The position numbers were made by a program, and so were the translations under genes. A stretch of DNA of 64,000 bases, from positions 47,920-111,919 of the forward strand of contig CALSNT010000014.1 in assembly GCA_943787785.1 (NCBI GenBank), written 5' to 3'. This stretch comes from an uncultured Paracoccaceae bacterium. GTDB lineage: Bacteria; Pseudomonadota; Alphaproteobacteria; Rhodobacterales; Rhodobacteraceae. Positions 43,307 to 53,031 of the stretch are shown in pieces (the first letter of the stretch is position 1; every line of letters begins with the position of its first letter). The notes under the pieces were generated by a model, which did not search any database, was not told where the DNA came from, and saw only the letters and a list, made by a program, of their open reading frames with translations.

Positions 43307-44107
43307 ATGAGCCTGCAATCCCTGACCAAACTGATCCGCGACCGTGCCGGGATTGAGCCTGTCTCGGTTGGACTGATCCTTGGGTCCGGTCTTGGTCATC
43401 TGGCCGAGGCGGTGGACGGTGTCGCCATTCCCTATGCAGACTTACCAGGTTTTCCCCATGCCGGTGTGTCAGGTCATAACCCACAACTGGTGATCGGCGA
43501 TCTGGAAGGCACCCGTGTCGCGATCTTTGGAGGGCGCGCGCATTACTACGAAAGCGGTCGCGGTGATGCCATGCGCCTGCCGCTTGAAGTGCTGAAGGCG
43601 CTGGGTGCGACGACACTCATTGCCACCAATGCCGCAGGATCGATGCGCCCGGACATCCCGCCCGGAAAGCTGATGCTGCTGAACGATCACATCAATTTCT
43701 CGGGTCTTAACCCGTTGATTGGCGAACAATCCGATGCGAGGTTTGTGCCCATGGGCGACGCCTATGACCCGGACCTGCGCAAAGCTCTGTTGGCGGCGGC
43801 AAAAGCCGAGGGGATTGGCCTGACCGAGGGGGTCTATGCCTGGTACTCTGGCCCGTCTTTTGAAACCCCCGCCGAGATTCGCGCGATCCGTATTTTGGGA
43901 GCCGATGCCGTAGGCATGTCGACAGTGCCCGAGATTATTCTGGGCCGCTTTCTGGGCCTGCGCTGCGCCGCCGTGTCAGCAATCACCAACATGGCGCAGG
44001 GGCTTAGCGACGAGTCGATAAGCCACTCCCACACAAAGCTGATGGCGCCCGTTGGCGCGGCCAAGCTGGAACGCATCTTGCGTCGTGCCTTGGCTACCGG
44101 TTTCTAA
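43307..44107 (+). CDS. Purine nucleoside phosphorylase
   Basis: 266 residues. LILGSGLGHLAEAV, the phosphate loop, is near the N-terminus; ATNAAGSMRP and SGPSFETPAEIRAIRILGADAVGMSTVPE follow, as in trimeric PNP (type I). It splits imported purine nucleosides into base and ribose-1-phosphate, which matches the preceding importer. Confidence 0.94.
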   Translation: MSLQSLTKLIRDRAGIEPVSVGLILGSGLGHLAEAVDGVAIPYADLPGFPHAGVSGHNPQLVIGDLEGTRVAIFGGRAHYYESGRGDAMRLPLEVLKALGATTLIATNAAGSMRPDIPPGKLMLLNDHINFSGLNPLIGEQSDARFVPMGDAYDPDLRKALLAAAKAEGIGLTEGVYAWYSGPSFETPAEIRAIRILGADAVGMSTVPEIILGRFLGLRCAAVSAITNMAQGLSDESISHSHTKLMAPVGAAKLERILRRALATGF

Positions 44108-44182
44108 GCCACCCTGCGTCAGCTTGCCGGTTTTCAAGCCGGGGTGCAGGCGTTATGACTCAGGCATTCAACCGGAACGCTG

Positions 44183-45100
44183 ATGCACATCTACCTGCCC
44201 ATCGCCGAGGTTTCCGTTAACGCCTTCCTGTTGCTTGGGTTGGGCGGGATCGTCGGCGTGCTGTCAGGCATGTTCGGCGTCGGTGGCGGTTTCCTGATGA
44301 CACCGCTGTTGTTCTTCATTGGCATTCCCCCGGCGGTGGCCGTCGCGACCGAGGCGAACCAGATCGTCGCGTCGTCCTTTTCCGGCGTACTGGCGCATCT
44401 GAAGCGCAAGACGGTCGATTTTCGAATGGGAGGCGTGCTGCTGGTCGGCGGGCTGATCGGCGCCGCACTGGGTGTGCAGGTGTTCAACTACCTGAAATCG
44501 CTGGGGCAGGTCGATCTGCTGGTGACGCTCTGCTACGTGGTGTTCCTTGGCGTGATCGGCGCGCTGATGTTCATCGAGAGTCTGCGCGCGATCCGGCGCT
44601 CGAAGCGTCCCGGAGCACGCCCCGTGCGCAAGAAACACACATGGGTCCACGCCCTGCCCTTCAAGATGAAGTTCCGCACGTCGGGCCTGTATCTCTCGGT
44701 GATACCGCCGGTGATCGTTGGCATTCTTGTGGGCGTGCTGGCGGCGATCATGGGGGTCGGTGGTGGCTTCATCATGGTCCCGGCGATGATTTACATCCTT
44801 GGGATGCCAACGAAAGTGGTGGTCGGGACTTCGCTGTTCCAGATCATCTTCGTTACCGCCTTCACCACGATGCTGCACGCGACGACAAACTTCACAGTCG
44901 ACATGATGCTGGCGGTCCTGTTGCTGATCGGCGGCGTCGTGGGCGCGCAGATCGGTACACGGATCGGCGTGACGCTGAAGGCCGAGCAACTGCGCATCGC
45001 ACTGGCGATCATGGTGTTGGCGGTTTGCGGAAAGCTGGCGCTGGACCTGTTACTGATGCCGTCTGAGCTTTACTCGCTCGGCGCGGCCCGGGGGCATTGA
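44183..45100 (+). CDS. TauE/SafE-type sulfite or sulfonate exporter
   Basis: 305 residues, eight or nine helices. GIVGVLSGMFGVGGGFLMTPLL and the repeat LAAIMGVGGGFIMVPAMIYILGMP are the TauE/SafE duplication. It may export sulfite from taurine or sulfonate breakdown. Its stop overlaps the next gene's start (TGATG). Confidence 0.92.
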   Translation: MHIYLPIAEVSVNAFLLLGLGGIVGVLSGMFGVGGGFLMTPLLFFIGIPPAVAVATEANQIVASSFSGVLAHLKRKTVDFRMGGVLLVGGLIGAALGVQVFNYLKSLGQVDLLVTLCYVVFLGVIGALMFIESLRAIRRSKRPGARPVRKKHTWVHALPFKMKFRTSGLYLSVIPPVIVGILVGVLAAIMGVGGGFIMVPAMIYILGMPTKVVVGTSLFQIIFVTAFTTMLHATTNFTVDMMLAVLLLIGGVVGAQIGTRIGVTLKAEQLRIALAIMVLAVCGKLALDLLLMPSELYSLGAARGH

Positions 45101-45858
45101 TGCTGCGCGCTGCCCTCTTCCTGTTGCTGATCGCCAGCCCCGTTGCGGCGCAAGAAGTAATTGCCTCGTTGACGCAAAACCGTGTTTCCATCACCGCGAA
45201 TTTTGACGGATCTGAGATTACGATTTTTGGAGCCGTAAAACGCGACGCCCCCGAAGGCGATGAGGCGCTAGGCTTGGTCATTACCGTCTCTGGCCCCAAC
45301 AAACCGGTCTTGGTGCGCCGCAAGGAAAAACAGGTCGGCATATGGATCAACGCCGACGCGGTTGAAGTGGATGCTGCGCCAAGTTTTTACGCCGTCTCGA
45401 CCTCGGGACCCTTGCGCGAGGTCCTGAGTGATATTGACGATCTGCGCCACAGGATCACCATTCCGCGGGCAATTCGTTCGGTTGGTGCGCCGATGGGGAT
45501 CGCTGATCCCGAGAGCTTCACCGAAGCTCTGATTCGAATTCGAAGCAAGAACGACCTCTATCAACATAACGAAGGTGCCGTCGTTTTAGAGGACGCGACC
45601 TTGTTTCAGACCGCCGTCGCCCTGCCCGCGAACCTGACCGAGGGGGATTATAAGGCGCGGATTTTCCTGACCAACGCCGGTCGTGTGATTTCGCAGTTCG
45701 ACACTACGATTGACGTGCGCAAAGTCGGGCTGGAACGCTTCCTGTTTAACCTGGCCCACCAGAGACCGTTCGCATACGGCCTGCTGTCGCTGTTCATTGC
45801 GATAGCGGCGGGTTGGGCCGCATCGGCGTTCTTCCGGTATCTTACAAGCCGCGCATAG
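45100..45858 (+). CDS. TIGR02186-type protein, TauE partner
   Basis: 252 residues from ATG 45100. Signal peptide LRAALFLLLIASPVAAQE, a beta-rich periplasmic domain, and a C-terminal anchor YGLLSLFIAIAAGWAASAFFRY. The family pairs with TauE-like exporters in alphaproteobacteria; coupling here by TGATG agrees. Function unknown, perhaps assembly or gating of the exporter. Confidence 0.88.
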   Translation: MLRAALFLLLIASPVAAQEVIASLTQNRVSITANFDGSEITIFGAVKRDAPEGDEALGLVITVSGPNKPVLVRRKEKQVGIWINADAVEVDAAPSFYAVSTSGPLREVLSDIDDLRHRITIPRAIRSVGAPMGIADPESFTEALIRIRSKNDLYQHNEGAVVLEDATLFQTAVALPANLTEGDYKARIFLTNAGRVISQFDTTIDVRKVGLERFLFNLAHQRPFAYGLLSLFIAIAAGWAASAFFRYLTSRA

Positions 45859-45864
45859 GGCGGT

Positions 45865-47007
45865 TCAGTCGCGCCCAGCACTCCCCAGCCGGCCGGCCCA
45901 GAAGATGCAAGACAATAGGATCGCTGCAATCAGCAGGAACGAAAGGCGCAGTGAGACAAGCTCGGCCGCCAACCCAAGCATCGGCGGGCCGATGACGAAA
46001 CCCGCAAATCCAATCACGGCTGTTCGCGAGATTGCCGCTGTCCGGTCCCGCGCCCGAACTTTCTGGCCAACCAGCGCCAGTGCCATTGGGGCGATGACGG
46101 AAACTCCCAATCCGAAGATGGCGAAGCCGACGTAAGCGATCAGGGGAACCGGGGCGAGTGCAGCTATAACGACCCCGATGGCAGATAGGACGGAGGCCCC
46201 GACGATCACCCGCGTTTCGCTCAACTTGTCCACGACGGCTTGGCCGGAAAACCGCCCGATAGCCATGGTCAAACCCAGCATGAAAGGGCCGAATGCGCCT
46301 TCGGCAGCGCGCCCACCAAGCGTACGTTCGATGTGGAGCGCCGACCAGTTCTCCGTGGCCCCTTCGGACATGAATGCGATCAGAGTGATCAATCCGCCCC
46401 AGAACACCACCGGCCCCATGCGCAGCGCGCCGGTGTCAGCCTCATCTGAGGCAATTTCCGTCTCCATCTTCAGCCAGCTCAATGCGGCGACGGTGCAGAG
46501 GGCGACGACGGCGAATGCCATCACAGCGGGGACGCCGAATTCACGGGCTGGACCGCTCAGTAATGCTGTAATGGCGTAACCCACTGAGAAAATCGCGTGA
46601 TGAGAGTTCATGAGGCTGCGTTTAGTGCGGCTTTCCAGTTCGGAAACCCGGGAATTCATCACTACGTCCAGCAGGCCCGAGGCTGCCGCCGCGCAGAACA
46701 TCGCCAACGCGAACGTCCAGACATTGGGCACGGACGCAGGCAGCAGAAAGGCAAGTGCGAGCACCCCGGCACCGACTTGCATGGCGCGCGGCCCAAGCAT
46801 CCGGTCGGCGATGGGGGCAACGAACAACGACGTGCAAAGACCTAACCCGCTGAACAGCAGCGCTGCCCCGAAGGCTGCGTCCGAAGCCCCGATCCCAGCC
46901 TTTATTTCGGGCACATAGGCGGCGAAGGTTCCCCAGAACGCGCCAACGATTGCGAATGCAGCGACGGGCGCGGGCGAATGGCAAAGGGACGATAGGATCG
47001 CTTTCAT
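45865..47007 (-). CDS. MFS transporter
   Basis: 380 residues, about 12 helices. GAFWGTFAAYVPEIKAGIG at the start, VMNSRVSELESRTKRSLMNSHHAIFSVGYA in the middle loop, resemble the DHA-type MFS proteins of uncertain substrate. Convergent with the TIGR02186 gene. Confidence 0.83.
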   Translation of the reverse strand: MKAILSSLCHSPAPVAAFAIVGAFWGTFAAYVPEIKAGIGASDAAFGAALLFSGLGLCTSLFVAPIADRMLGPRAMQVGAGVLALAFLLPASVPNVWTFALAMFCAAAASGLLDVVMNSRVSELESRTKRSLMNSHHAIFSVGYAITALLSGPAREFGVPAVMAFAVVALCTVAALSWLKMETEIASDEADTGALRMGPVVFWGGLITLIAFMSEGATENWSALHIERTLGGRAAEGAFGPFMLGLTMAIGRFSGQAVVDKLSETRVIVGASVLSAIGVVIAALAPVPLIAYVGFAIFGLGVSVIAPMALALVGQKVRARDRTAAISRTAVIGFAGFVIGPPMLGLAAELVSLRLSFLLIAAILLSCIFWAGRLGSAGRD

Positions 47008-47272
47008 CGCACCGCAGTGCCACGGGCCCCTGATATGCGCAACTGATCTGTTTGCAACGACATATTACGACACGAATGGTGTGGTGCGCGGGTCCTGTCT
47101 GACGTCAGCACAGGTTGGAGATTATTGGCCAACAGGTTCGGCCTTAAGCGGATGTTGGCCAGGTTCGCTCCTTAGCCCGGTTTCAAGCCCGAAAGGCGCC
47201 GGGCGAGCGTCTGACCCGCACCAAGCAATGTCAGCTCCAGGTAAATACCGGCCCCTTTACCCATGGTCATCA

Positions 47273-48436
47273 CTATTCCCAGTCGCCCGAAAACCCGCGT
47301 GGCACATGCAGGATGTCACGATCCAGCTCGGTCACATCCCGCCGACCGCACAGTGCCATCGACACGTCGAGTTCCTTGTGCATCACCTCAAGCGCGCGGG
47401 TAACGCCCGCCTGCCCCATCGCTCCCAGACCATAAATGTAGGAGCGCCCCAGCATCACGCCCTTCGCGCCCAGCGCCAATGCTTTCAGGATGTCCTGGCC
47501 CGATCGGATGCCGCCATCCATGTGAATCTCGACCTTATCGCCGACCGCGTCCATCACGCGAGGCAACGCGCGGATCGAGGACAGTGCTCCGTCCAGCTGC
47601 CGCCCACCATGGTTCGACACAACAAGCGCATCCGCCCCGGCATTCAGCGCCTCCTTTGCGTCTTCCGGGTCCATGATCCCTTTCAGGATCAAGGGTCCGC
47701 CCCACATTCTCTTGATTTCTTTCACTTTTTCCCAATCGAGGCGCGGATCGAAACTTTCCGCTGCCCAGACCGCGAGCGACGACAGGTCGCTGACTCCACT
47801 GGCATGGCCGACAATGTTGCCGAAGCTTTTGTGCTTTGTCCCAAGCATCTCCAAGCCCCAGCCCCATTTGGTCGATAGGTCGGCAAGGTTCGCAATCGAC
47901 GGTTTGAATGGCACCGACAGTTTGTTTTTCAGATCTTTATGGCGCTGCCCCAACACCTGCAAATCCAGCGTCAGCACCAACGCCGAGCATTTTGCCGCTT
48001 TCGCCCGCTCAACCATATTTTTGACGAAGGCTTCGTCACGCATAACGTAAAGCTGGAACCAGAAGGGTTTGCTGGTGGCTTCGGCCACAGCCTCGATCGA
48101 ACAGACTGACATGGTCGATAACGTATAGGGGATACCGAAATCCTCGGCGGCGCGGGCGGCCAGGATTTCTCCGTCGGCGCGCTGCATCCCGGTTGCCCCG
48201 ACAGGCGCAAGCGACGCGGGCATCGCCACTGGTTCACCGATCAGGGTCGAGGCAGTCGAGCGGCCCTCCATGTTCACTGCGACGCGCTGGCGCAGCCGGA
48301 TCTTGCTGTAATCCGAGCCGTTGTCCCGGAAGGTCTGTTCAGTCCAGCTGCCGCTTTCACAGTAGTCGAAGAACATTTTCGGCACGCGGCGTTTGTGTAG
48401 ACGGCGGAGGTCTTCAATTTCAGTGATGATCGGCAC
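47273..48436 (-). CDS. lldD: FMN-dependent alpha-hydroxy-acid dehydrogenase (L-lactate type)
   Basis: 387 residues. FMFDYCESG-like start (MFFDYCESGSWTE), SNHGGRQLDGALSSI with the catalytic His, and DGGIRSGQDILKALALGAKGVMLGR for FMN phosphate. Oxidises L-lactate or a related hydroxy acid to the keto acid. 21 nt downstream of trpA, probably co-transcribed. Confidence 0.93.
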   Translation of the reverse strand: MPIITEIEDLRRLHKRRVPKMFFDYCESGSWTEQTFRDNGSDYSKIRLRQRVAVNMEGRSTASTLIGEPVAMPASLAPVGATGMQRADGEILAARAAEDFGIPYTLSTMSVCSIEAVAEATSKPFWFQLYVMRDEAFVKNMVERAKAAKCSALVLTLDLQVLGQRHKDLKNKLSVPFKPSIANLADLSTKWGWGLEMLGTKHKSFGNIVGHASGVSDLSSLAVWAAESFDPRLDWEKVKEIKRMWGGPLILKGIMDPEDAKEALNAGADALVVSNHGGRQLDGALSSIRALPRVMDAVGDKVEIHMDGGIRSGQDILKALALGAKGVMLGRSYIYGLGAMGQAGVTRALEVMHKELDVSMALCGRRDVTELDRDILHVPRGFSGDWE

Positions 48437-48457
48437 GGTGGGCCTCCTCTATCGGCG

Positions 48458-49249
48458 CTAAGCCCTGTGTGCCCCGTCGGCGAGGGTTCTGACGAAGGCC
48501 AGAACATCGTCTGCGGACTGCCCCTGCCCGATCAGATCGACAATCGCCGAGCCGACGACCGCCCCATCAGAAATCTTTGCAATCGCCTCGGATCGTTCCG
48601 GTGTCTTGATGCCGAAGCCGACGATGACCGGCAGATCGGTCGCTGCTTTGATGCGTGCCACCTCCGGGCCGACGTCGCCCGCCTCAGCCTCGGCCGCGCC
48701 GGTGATGCCGGTGATCGAAACGTAGTAGACGAAGCCGGAGGTATTTTGCAGTACCTTGGGCAGGCGTTTGTCGTCCGTGGTGGGCGTGGCGAGGCGGATG
48801 AAGTTCAAACCGGCGGCCTGCGCGGGGATGCAAAGCTCGCTGTCTTCCTCTGGCGGCAGATCAACGATGATCAAACCGTCAATCCCTGCGGCTTTAGCGT
48901 CGTCGAGGAAGGCGGCGACGCCATGCGAATAGATCGGGTTATAATAGCCCATCAGCACGATAGGCGTGGTGTCGTCGGCCTCCCGGAATGCCTTCGCCAT
49001 CGCCAGCGTTTTTTTCAGCGTCATCCCGGATTCCAGCGCCCGCTGCCCCGCCAGTTGGATCGTAGGACCATCGGCCATCGGATCGGTGAACGGAAGCCCA
49101 AGTTCGATGACATCCACGCCCGCGTCCGGCAAGCCGCGCACAACCTGCAGCGAGGTGTCATAATCGGGATCGCCCGCCATTATGTAGGCCACGAAGGCTT
49201 TTTTTCCGGCGGCGGTCAGCTCGGCGAATTTTGCGTCGATACGGGTCAT
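48458..49249 (-). CDS. trpA: Tryptophan synthase alpha subunit
   Basis: 263 residues from ATG 49249. [19 protein letters not shown] carries the catalytic Glu and Asp region; [15 protein letters not shown] and [29 protein letters not shown] are standard. Releases indole from indole-glycerol phosphate. trpB is not in the window. Open reading continues upstream into ychF antisense and is not coding. Confidence 0.96.
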   Translation of the reverse strand: MTRIDAKFAELTAAGKKAFVAYIMAGDPDYDTSLQVVRGLPDAGVDVIELGLPFTDPMADGPTIQLAGQRALESGMTLKKTLAMAKAFREADDTTPIVLMGYYNPIYSHGVAAFLDDAKAAGIDGLIIVDLPPEEDSELCIPAQAAGLNFIRLATPTTDDKRLPKVLQNTSGFVYYVSITGITGAAEAEAGDVGPEVARIKAATDLPVIVGFGIKTPERSEAIAKISDGAVVGSAIVDLIGQGQSADDVLAFVRTLADGAHRA

Positions 49250-49369
49250 GGCAGGCCTGCGATTGTGAACCACGCGGGTTTGGCGCAGGACGGCGTGAAG
49301 ATCAATGCCCCGCTTGCGCCTGTGGCGCACGCGGCATAGATGACGGCGCAACCAGAAAGGGACGCGATC

Positions 49370-50467
49370 ATGGGTTTTAGAACCGGCATTGTCGGCCTGC
49401 CGAACGTCGGCAAATCGACACTGTTCAACGCGCTGACCCGCACGGCGGCGGCGCAGGCGGCGAATTTTCCGTTCTGCACGATCGAACCAAATGTCGGCGC
49501 GGTGGCGGTGCCGGATGCGCGGCTGGACCAACTGGCACTGATCGGCAAATCTGCCAGCGTGATCCCGGCGCGGATGACGTTCGTGGATATTGCCGGGTTG
49601 ATGAAAGGTGCCAGCAAGGGCGAAGGCCTGGGCAACCAGTTCCTGGCCAATATCCGCGAATGCGACGCCATCGCCCACGTGTTGCGTTGCTTCGACGACA
49701 GCAATGTCACGCACGTAGAGGGTCGCACCGACCCGGTTGCAGATGCTGCAACGATCGAGACCGAGTTGATGCTGGCCGACCTCGACAGTATCGAGCGGCG
49801 CTTGCAGAATATCGTGCGCAAGGTGCGCGGTGGCGACAAGGAAGCGGTGACGCAGGAACGGCTGCTTAAGGCAGCTCAGGTTGCGCTGGAAGACGGGCAA
49901 CCGGCGCGCACGGTGGCGATTGCAGCGGATGACCGGGAGGTCTGGGACGGGCTGCAACTGCTGACGACCAAGCCGATCCTGTACGTCTGCAACGTTGATG
50001 AGGCGGATGCCGCCACCGGCAACGCGCATTCCGAAGCGGTTGAAGCGATGGCAGCGGCCGATGGGGCCGGAGCGGTGGTAATCTCGGCGAAAATCGAGGA
50101 GGAGATTGCTCAGCTGGATCCCGAAGAATCCGCGATGTTCCTTGAGGAACTGGGGCTGGAGGAGGCTGGATTGGATCGCCTCATCAAGGCCGGTTATGCG
50201 CTGCTGGGCCTGCAGACTTATTTTACCGTCGGCCCGAAAGAGGCCCGCGCCTGGACGATTCCCGAAGGCACCGCCGCGCCACAGGCCGCTGGAGTTATCC
50301 ATGGGGATTTCGAGGCGAAGTTCATCCGCGCCGAGACAATTTCCTACGATGATTTCGTCGCGCTAAATGGTGAGGCTGGTGCGAAGGAAGCGGGTAAGAT
50401 GCGCGCTGAGGGCAAGACCTATGTTGTCAAGGATGGCGATGTTTTGCATTTTCTGCACAGCGGTTAG
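49370..50467 (+). CDS. ychF: Redox-regulated ATPase/GTPase YchF
   Basis: 365 residues from ATG 49370. P-loop [30 protein letters not shown] switch and [20 protein letters not shown], then the TGS domain at the C-terminus. Ribosome-associated Obg-family protein with ATPase preference. Divergent from trpA. Confidence 0.96.
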   Translation: MGFRTGIVGLPNVGKSTLFNALTRTAAAQAANFPFCTIEPNVGAVAVPDARLDQLALIGKSASVIPARMTFVDIAGLMKGASKGEGLGNQFLANIRECDAIAHVLRCFDDSNVTHVEGRTDPVADAATIETELMLADLDSIERRLQNIVRKVRGGDKEAVTQERLLKAAQVALEDGQPARTVAIAADDREVWDGLQLLTTKPILYVCNVDEADAATGNAHSEAVEAMAAADGAGAVVISAKIEEEIAQLDPEESAMFLEELGLEEAGLDRLIKAGYALLGLQTYFTVGPKEARAWTIPEGTAAPQAAGVIHGDFEAKFIRAETISYDDFVALNGEAGAKEAGKMRAEGKTYVVKDGDVLHFLHSG

Positions 50468-50610
50468 GGCCGGATCTGCACCGACACGTCACGGCGACAA
50501 ATTGCGTCTGTAGCATCACACACATCGTTAAGATTTTGGCCGCTGCGCTGAAACGCTTGCGCCGGCGTCTGCCGAAATCTTAGTATCTGCGCGGGGGATG
50601 TGATCAAAAA

Positions 50611-50823
50611 ATGGGCAACTCTGACTCTCAGGCTGCGGCCAGTGGCGCGACGTCGGACCCGCGACTACAAATTATTCTGGACAAACTCGAGTTGATCCAA
50701 AGCGATATCAACGCGATGGACAACGATATCGCGGAATTCAAACTGGCGCTGTTCAAACGCGTCTGGATCGTCGCTGGTGTTGCTGTGATTATCTCGGTCC
50801 TGTTGATGCGCCTGTTGATCTGA
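50611..50823 (+). CDS. Small single-pass membrane protein
   Basis: 70 residues. A coiled-coil-like part LQIILDKLELIQSDINAMDNDIAEF precedes a C-terminal helix VWIVAGVAVIISVLLMRLL. The ATG lacks a strong ribosome site. Resembles the small coiled-coil/TM proteins common near the ends of replicons or element borders; function unknown. Confidence 0.55.
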   Translation: MGNSDSQAAASGATSDPRLQIILDKLELIQSDINAMDNDIAEFKLALFKRVWIVAGVAVIISVLLMRLLI

Positions 50824-51155
50824 ACGTGAAAATGCACAGGTCATGCAAAACCGCCAAGGACTCCGGTTGCGAGAGAACGTTTTAGTATCTCGAGCTATTG
50901 GCGCGTTTCAGAGGCACGGCACCGGCTTATCAAGCGCTTCCCAGAATGCTGGATTCCCAGCTACTACATCCACGACTGGCTGCGCACTGACGGTGACGGC
51001 ACTATCTGTTTGTCGAAAGATGCAGACCTTACTGGCGTTACACACGGCGGCCCTTCGGCTGTCATCTTTGCCTACTCGCCCGAAGACGCCCAAGCGCGCC
51101 GCACCCGACCTCTTTCGACTTGTCCCCATCAGACGCAATCGCTAAACGCGTCGGC
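50824..51155. other. Region without a supported gene before tRNA-Ser
   Basis: About 330 bp. Several short open frames occur on both strands, but none has a start with ribosome site or a recognisable product. One frame reads WIPSYYIHDWLRTDGDGTIC and could be a remnant. I see no structured RNA. Confidence 0.4.
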
Positions 51156-51245
51156 GGAGACGTGGCCGAGTGGTCGAAGGCGCTCCCCTGCTAAGGGAGT
51201 AACGGGGTAACTCGTTCGAGGGTTCGAATCCCTTCGTCTCCGCCA
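51156..51245 (+). tRNA. tRNA-Ser (anticodon GCT)
   Basis: 90 nt, class II with a long variable arm and encoded CCA. Acceptor GGAGACG/CGTCTCC, anticodon stem CTCCC/GGGAG with loop CTGCTAA, T loop TTCGAAT. Downstream sequence is accessory; serine tRNA genes are common integration targets, and I looked for a repeated 3' end but did not see one. Confidence 0.95.
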
Positions 51246-51547
51246 TTTAATTGCACTAACTCATTGTATTTAAGAGATAATATGAACGAACCCTAGAGTT
51301 GGGTCCACACTTGAGTCCACATTTGAAGCTAGCGTGACCTGCGCCGATTGAGCGCCCGGTGTAGCCGCATACGACGGGCACCCCCATGTCGATCCCAAAC
51401 TCCGTACGCTGACCCCCACCCCCGGGGGCACCCCCCTTTTTGGGGCGCTGGCACGCGTCACCTAGCAATACGATTCTGGGCACGGGAATTACGTTCTGAT
51501 GGGAACTGGGCTAGCGTGCAATTGGCAGGCGATTATAGGCAGTGTCG
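51246..51547. other. Non-coding stretch with C-rich tracts next to tRNA-Ser
   Basis: About 300 bp. It contains TTGGGTCCACACTTGAGTCC near 51300, and a C-rich block at 51410-51437 (ACCCCCACCCCC..., then CACCCCCC). The minus strand there has several G-runs and could form a quadruplex. No gene supported. Confidence 0.35.
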
Positions 51548-51823
51548 ATGCGCGCGTGGGATTATCCATTCAAGACCGTCAGGATCGCCTGCAAGGTCTG
51601 CAACCGGCGGGGGCAGTATTCCAAAGCGCGCTTTGTCGAGATCGTCGGCCGCAACACCGCACTACCGACCGCCCTAGGCGTAATCGCCAAAGATTGCCCG
51701 ATGGCCGGCAAGCCTTCCAACATCATCCACGACCGCTGTCAGGCCCATTACCCTGACCTGATCACATACTCACAAAATAAAGCTGGCCGGGCGATGCGGG
51801 GCGTCGGGGGCGTCGCGGACTGA
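51548..51823 (+). CDS. Small Cys-containing hypothetical protein (accessory)
   Basis: 91 residues from ATG 51548. RIACKVCNRRGQYSKARFVEIVG contains a CxxC knuckle; a second Cys pair is at DCPMA and HDRCQAH, so a zinc-finger is possible. No known family. Similar short CxxC proteins occur in phage-like islands of alphaproteobacteria. The nearby tRNA supports an island origin. Confidence 0.6.
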   Translation: MRAWDYPFKTVRIACKVCNRRGQYSKARFVEIVGRNTALPTALGVIAKDCPMAGKPSNIIHDRCQAHYPDLITYSQNKAGRAMRGVGGVAD

Positions 51824-52336
51824 AAACCGGGGCGGCCGCATTCGTACAGGCACACAAAACCCTGCGTCATGGCAAACCTCCGGGGGGTAGATCGCCGAGG
51901 GGCTCTACGCTACACTGGAAACTGGTTGGACGGCATTCGTGTAGGCACAAAAGGCCGGCGGTATGCGAGGGCGCAGACTAGTTTGGATGCGATGCTGAAG
52001 TCGGAGTAACGTCGCCGTCAGAATCGGCCCTGAGAGGCTCACTGACTGGCCCCCTGATACTTCACCGGCCACCCCCGGAGAGCCCCGTCGGCTCCCCGTT
52101 GCTACGGCCTGCTGCTGGTTCTACCGTAACCGTACACCGGCCGTTCGGTGCAGTCACAACGAAGGGGAAAGATGCGGACAAAGCGCCATTTCGCTGCATT
52201 TGCACCAATGACCGCTTTTCTGCCGTGCGCCCCTTTATCGTAAATGCGCCGGAGCCGGTACCCGAATTGCCCTCCTCCTGCAGCGCCTTTGGTCGACAGC
52301 GACATTGTGGCACAAGCCGATGCCTATCGCAGTAAT
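51824..52336. other. Region with an imperfect repeat and no supported gene
   Basis: About 510 bp. GCATTCGTACAGGCACACAA (51838) and GCATTCGTGTAGGCACAAAA (51932) are an imperfect direct repeat 94 bp apart. Two antiparallel open frames around 52062-52335 lack ribosome sites and known motifs. No RNA gene recognised. Confidence 0.4.
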
Positions 52337-52618
52337 TTAGAAATCCTCAATTTTCGGAACATTGCCAAGCCTTAGAAGGAAATCTGGTGCTCCAACTTCT
52401 CCGCTATCTGGGTCTTCGCTGACTATGTAGGCGTCGGCACCTGCACATTCTTCAGATAATGCTTCTCTTTCAGCTCGGCTTTGTGCCTCCGACGCCGTGG
52501 AATACTCGAATTGCTTGGCAATTTTCAGGCCAGCTTGCCCATCTTTCCCAGCCTTCTTTTCCACATATGTCTGGCAGATATAATGAACTTTTTCTGTTTT
52601 CTCGCCTGAAACCATCAT
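52337..52618 (-). CDS. Hypothetical accessory protein
   Basis: 93 residues from ATG 52618, with AAGGA 8 nt upstream. Sequence is hydrophilic (VHYICQTYVEKKAGKDGQAG, then KIAKQFEYSTASEAQSRAERE) with two separated Cys. No signal or membrane part. The SEAQSRAERE stretch suggests a domain that appears on integrative elements. Function unknown. Confidence 0.6.
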   Translation of the reverse strand: MMVSGEKTEKVHYICQTYVEKKAGKDGQAGLKIAKQFEYSTASEAQSRAEREALSEECAGADAYIVSEDPDSGEVGAPDFLLRLGNVPKIEDF

Positions 52619-52799
52619 GGTGCAATCCTTAGAAGGTGTTGAGTTCATTGGGAAGATTGGGAGGGGCCGCGGACAGGCCAAACTCGATTGACTTACATGC
52701 GACGAGGCTTAAGGCCGAACGCAAAACGAAACCGGCGATGCCCTATCAGCCCTTTGAGACGGCCTTGGACCGACTCGTTTTGCGCCCCGCTGTGTCGGG

Positions 52800-52982
52800 T
52801 TATTCGGGCGGCGTATTCGCCTCTCGTTCGAGGCGAGCTTTGCGCAGACGAGTGTTCTTGGCTTGTCGCTGCACAGTTTCGTCGTCTACCATTTCCATGG
52901 CGATACGCGTGGTTTTGTCCAACAGCGTTTCCGGTTTGGCATTATACGATTTGAATATTGAAGTCTTTTTTCGCTTAACCAA
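52800..52982 (-). CDS. Short basic protein, TTG start
   Basis: 60 residues from TTG 52982, which has AGGAG at 8 nt. The protein is charged and helical (KKTSIFKSYNAKPETLLDKT, QRQAKNTRLRKARLERE). It lies just downstream of the racemase on the same strand. A longer open frame extends upstream but only this start has a ribosome site. Function not recognised. Confidence 0.5.
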   Translation of the reverse strand: MVKRKKTSIFKSYNAKPETLLDKTTRIAMEMVDDETVQRQAKNTRLRKARLEREANTPPE

Positions 52983-53031
52983 TGGCCAATCTCCTTTGAG
53001 TTTCTGGGTCGCTAAATCCGGGCAAAGTTCT

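Noticed and set aside
48458..50302. A 614-codon open frame on the minus strand
   Set aside because: Only the last 263 codons are trpA (start ATG 49249). The upstream part is antisense to ychF and has no family signature.
50843..51210. Short frames before and across tRNA-Ser
   Set aside because: No ribosome site or motif; one of them runs into the tRNA gene.
52062..52335. Two antiparallel 80-codon frames
   Set aside because: Neither has a start with ribosome site or recognised domain; possibly a decayed intergenic repeat family.
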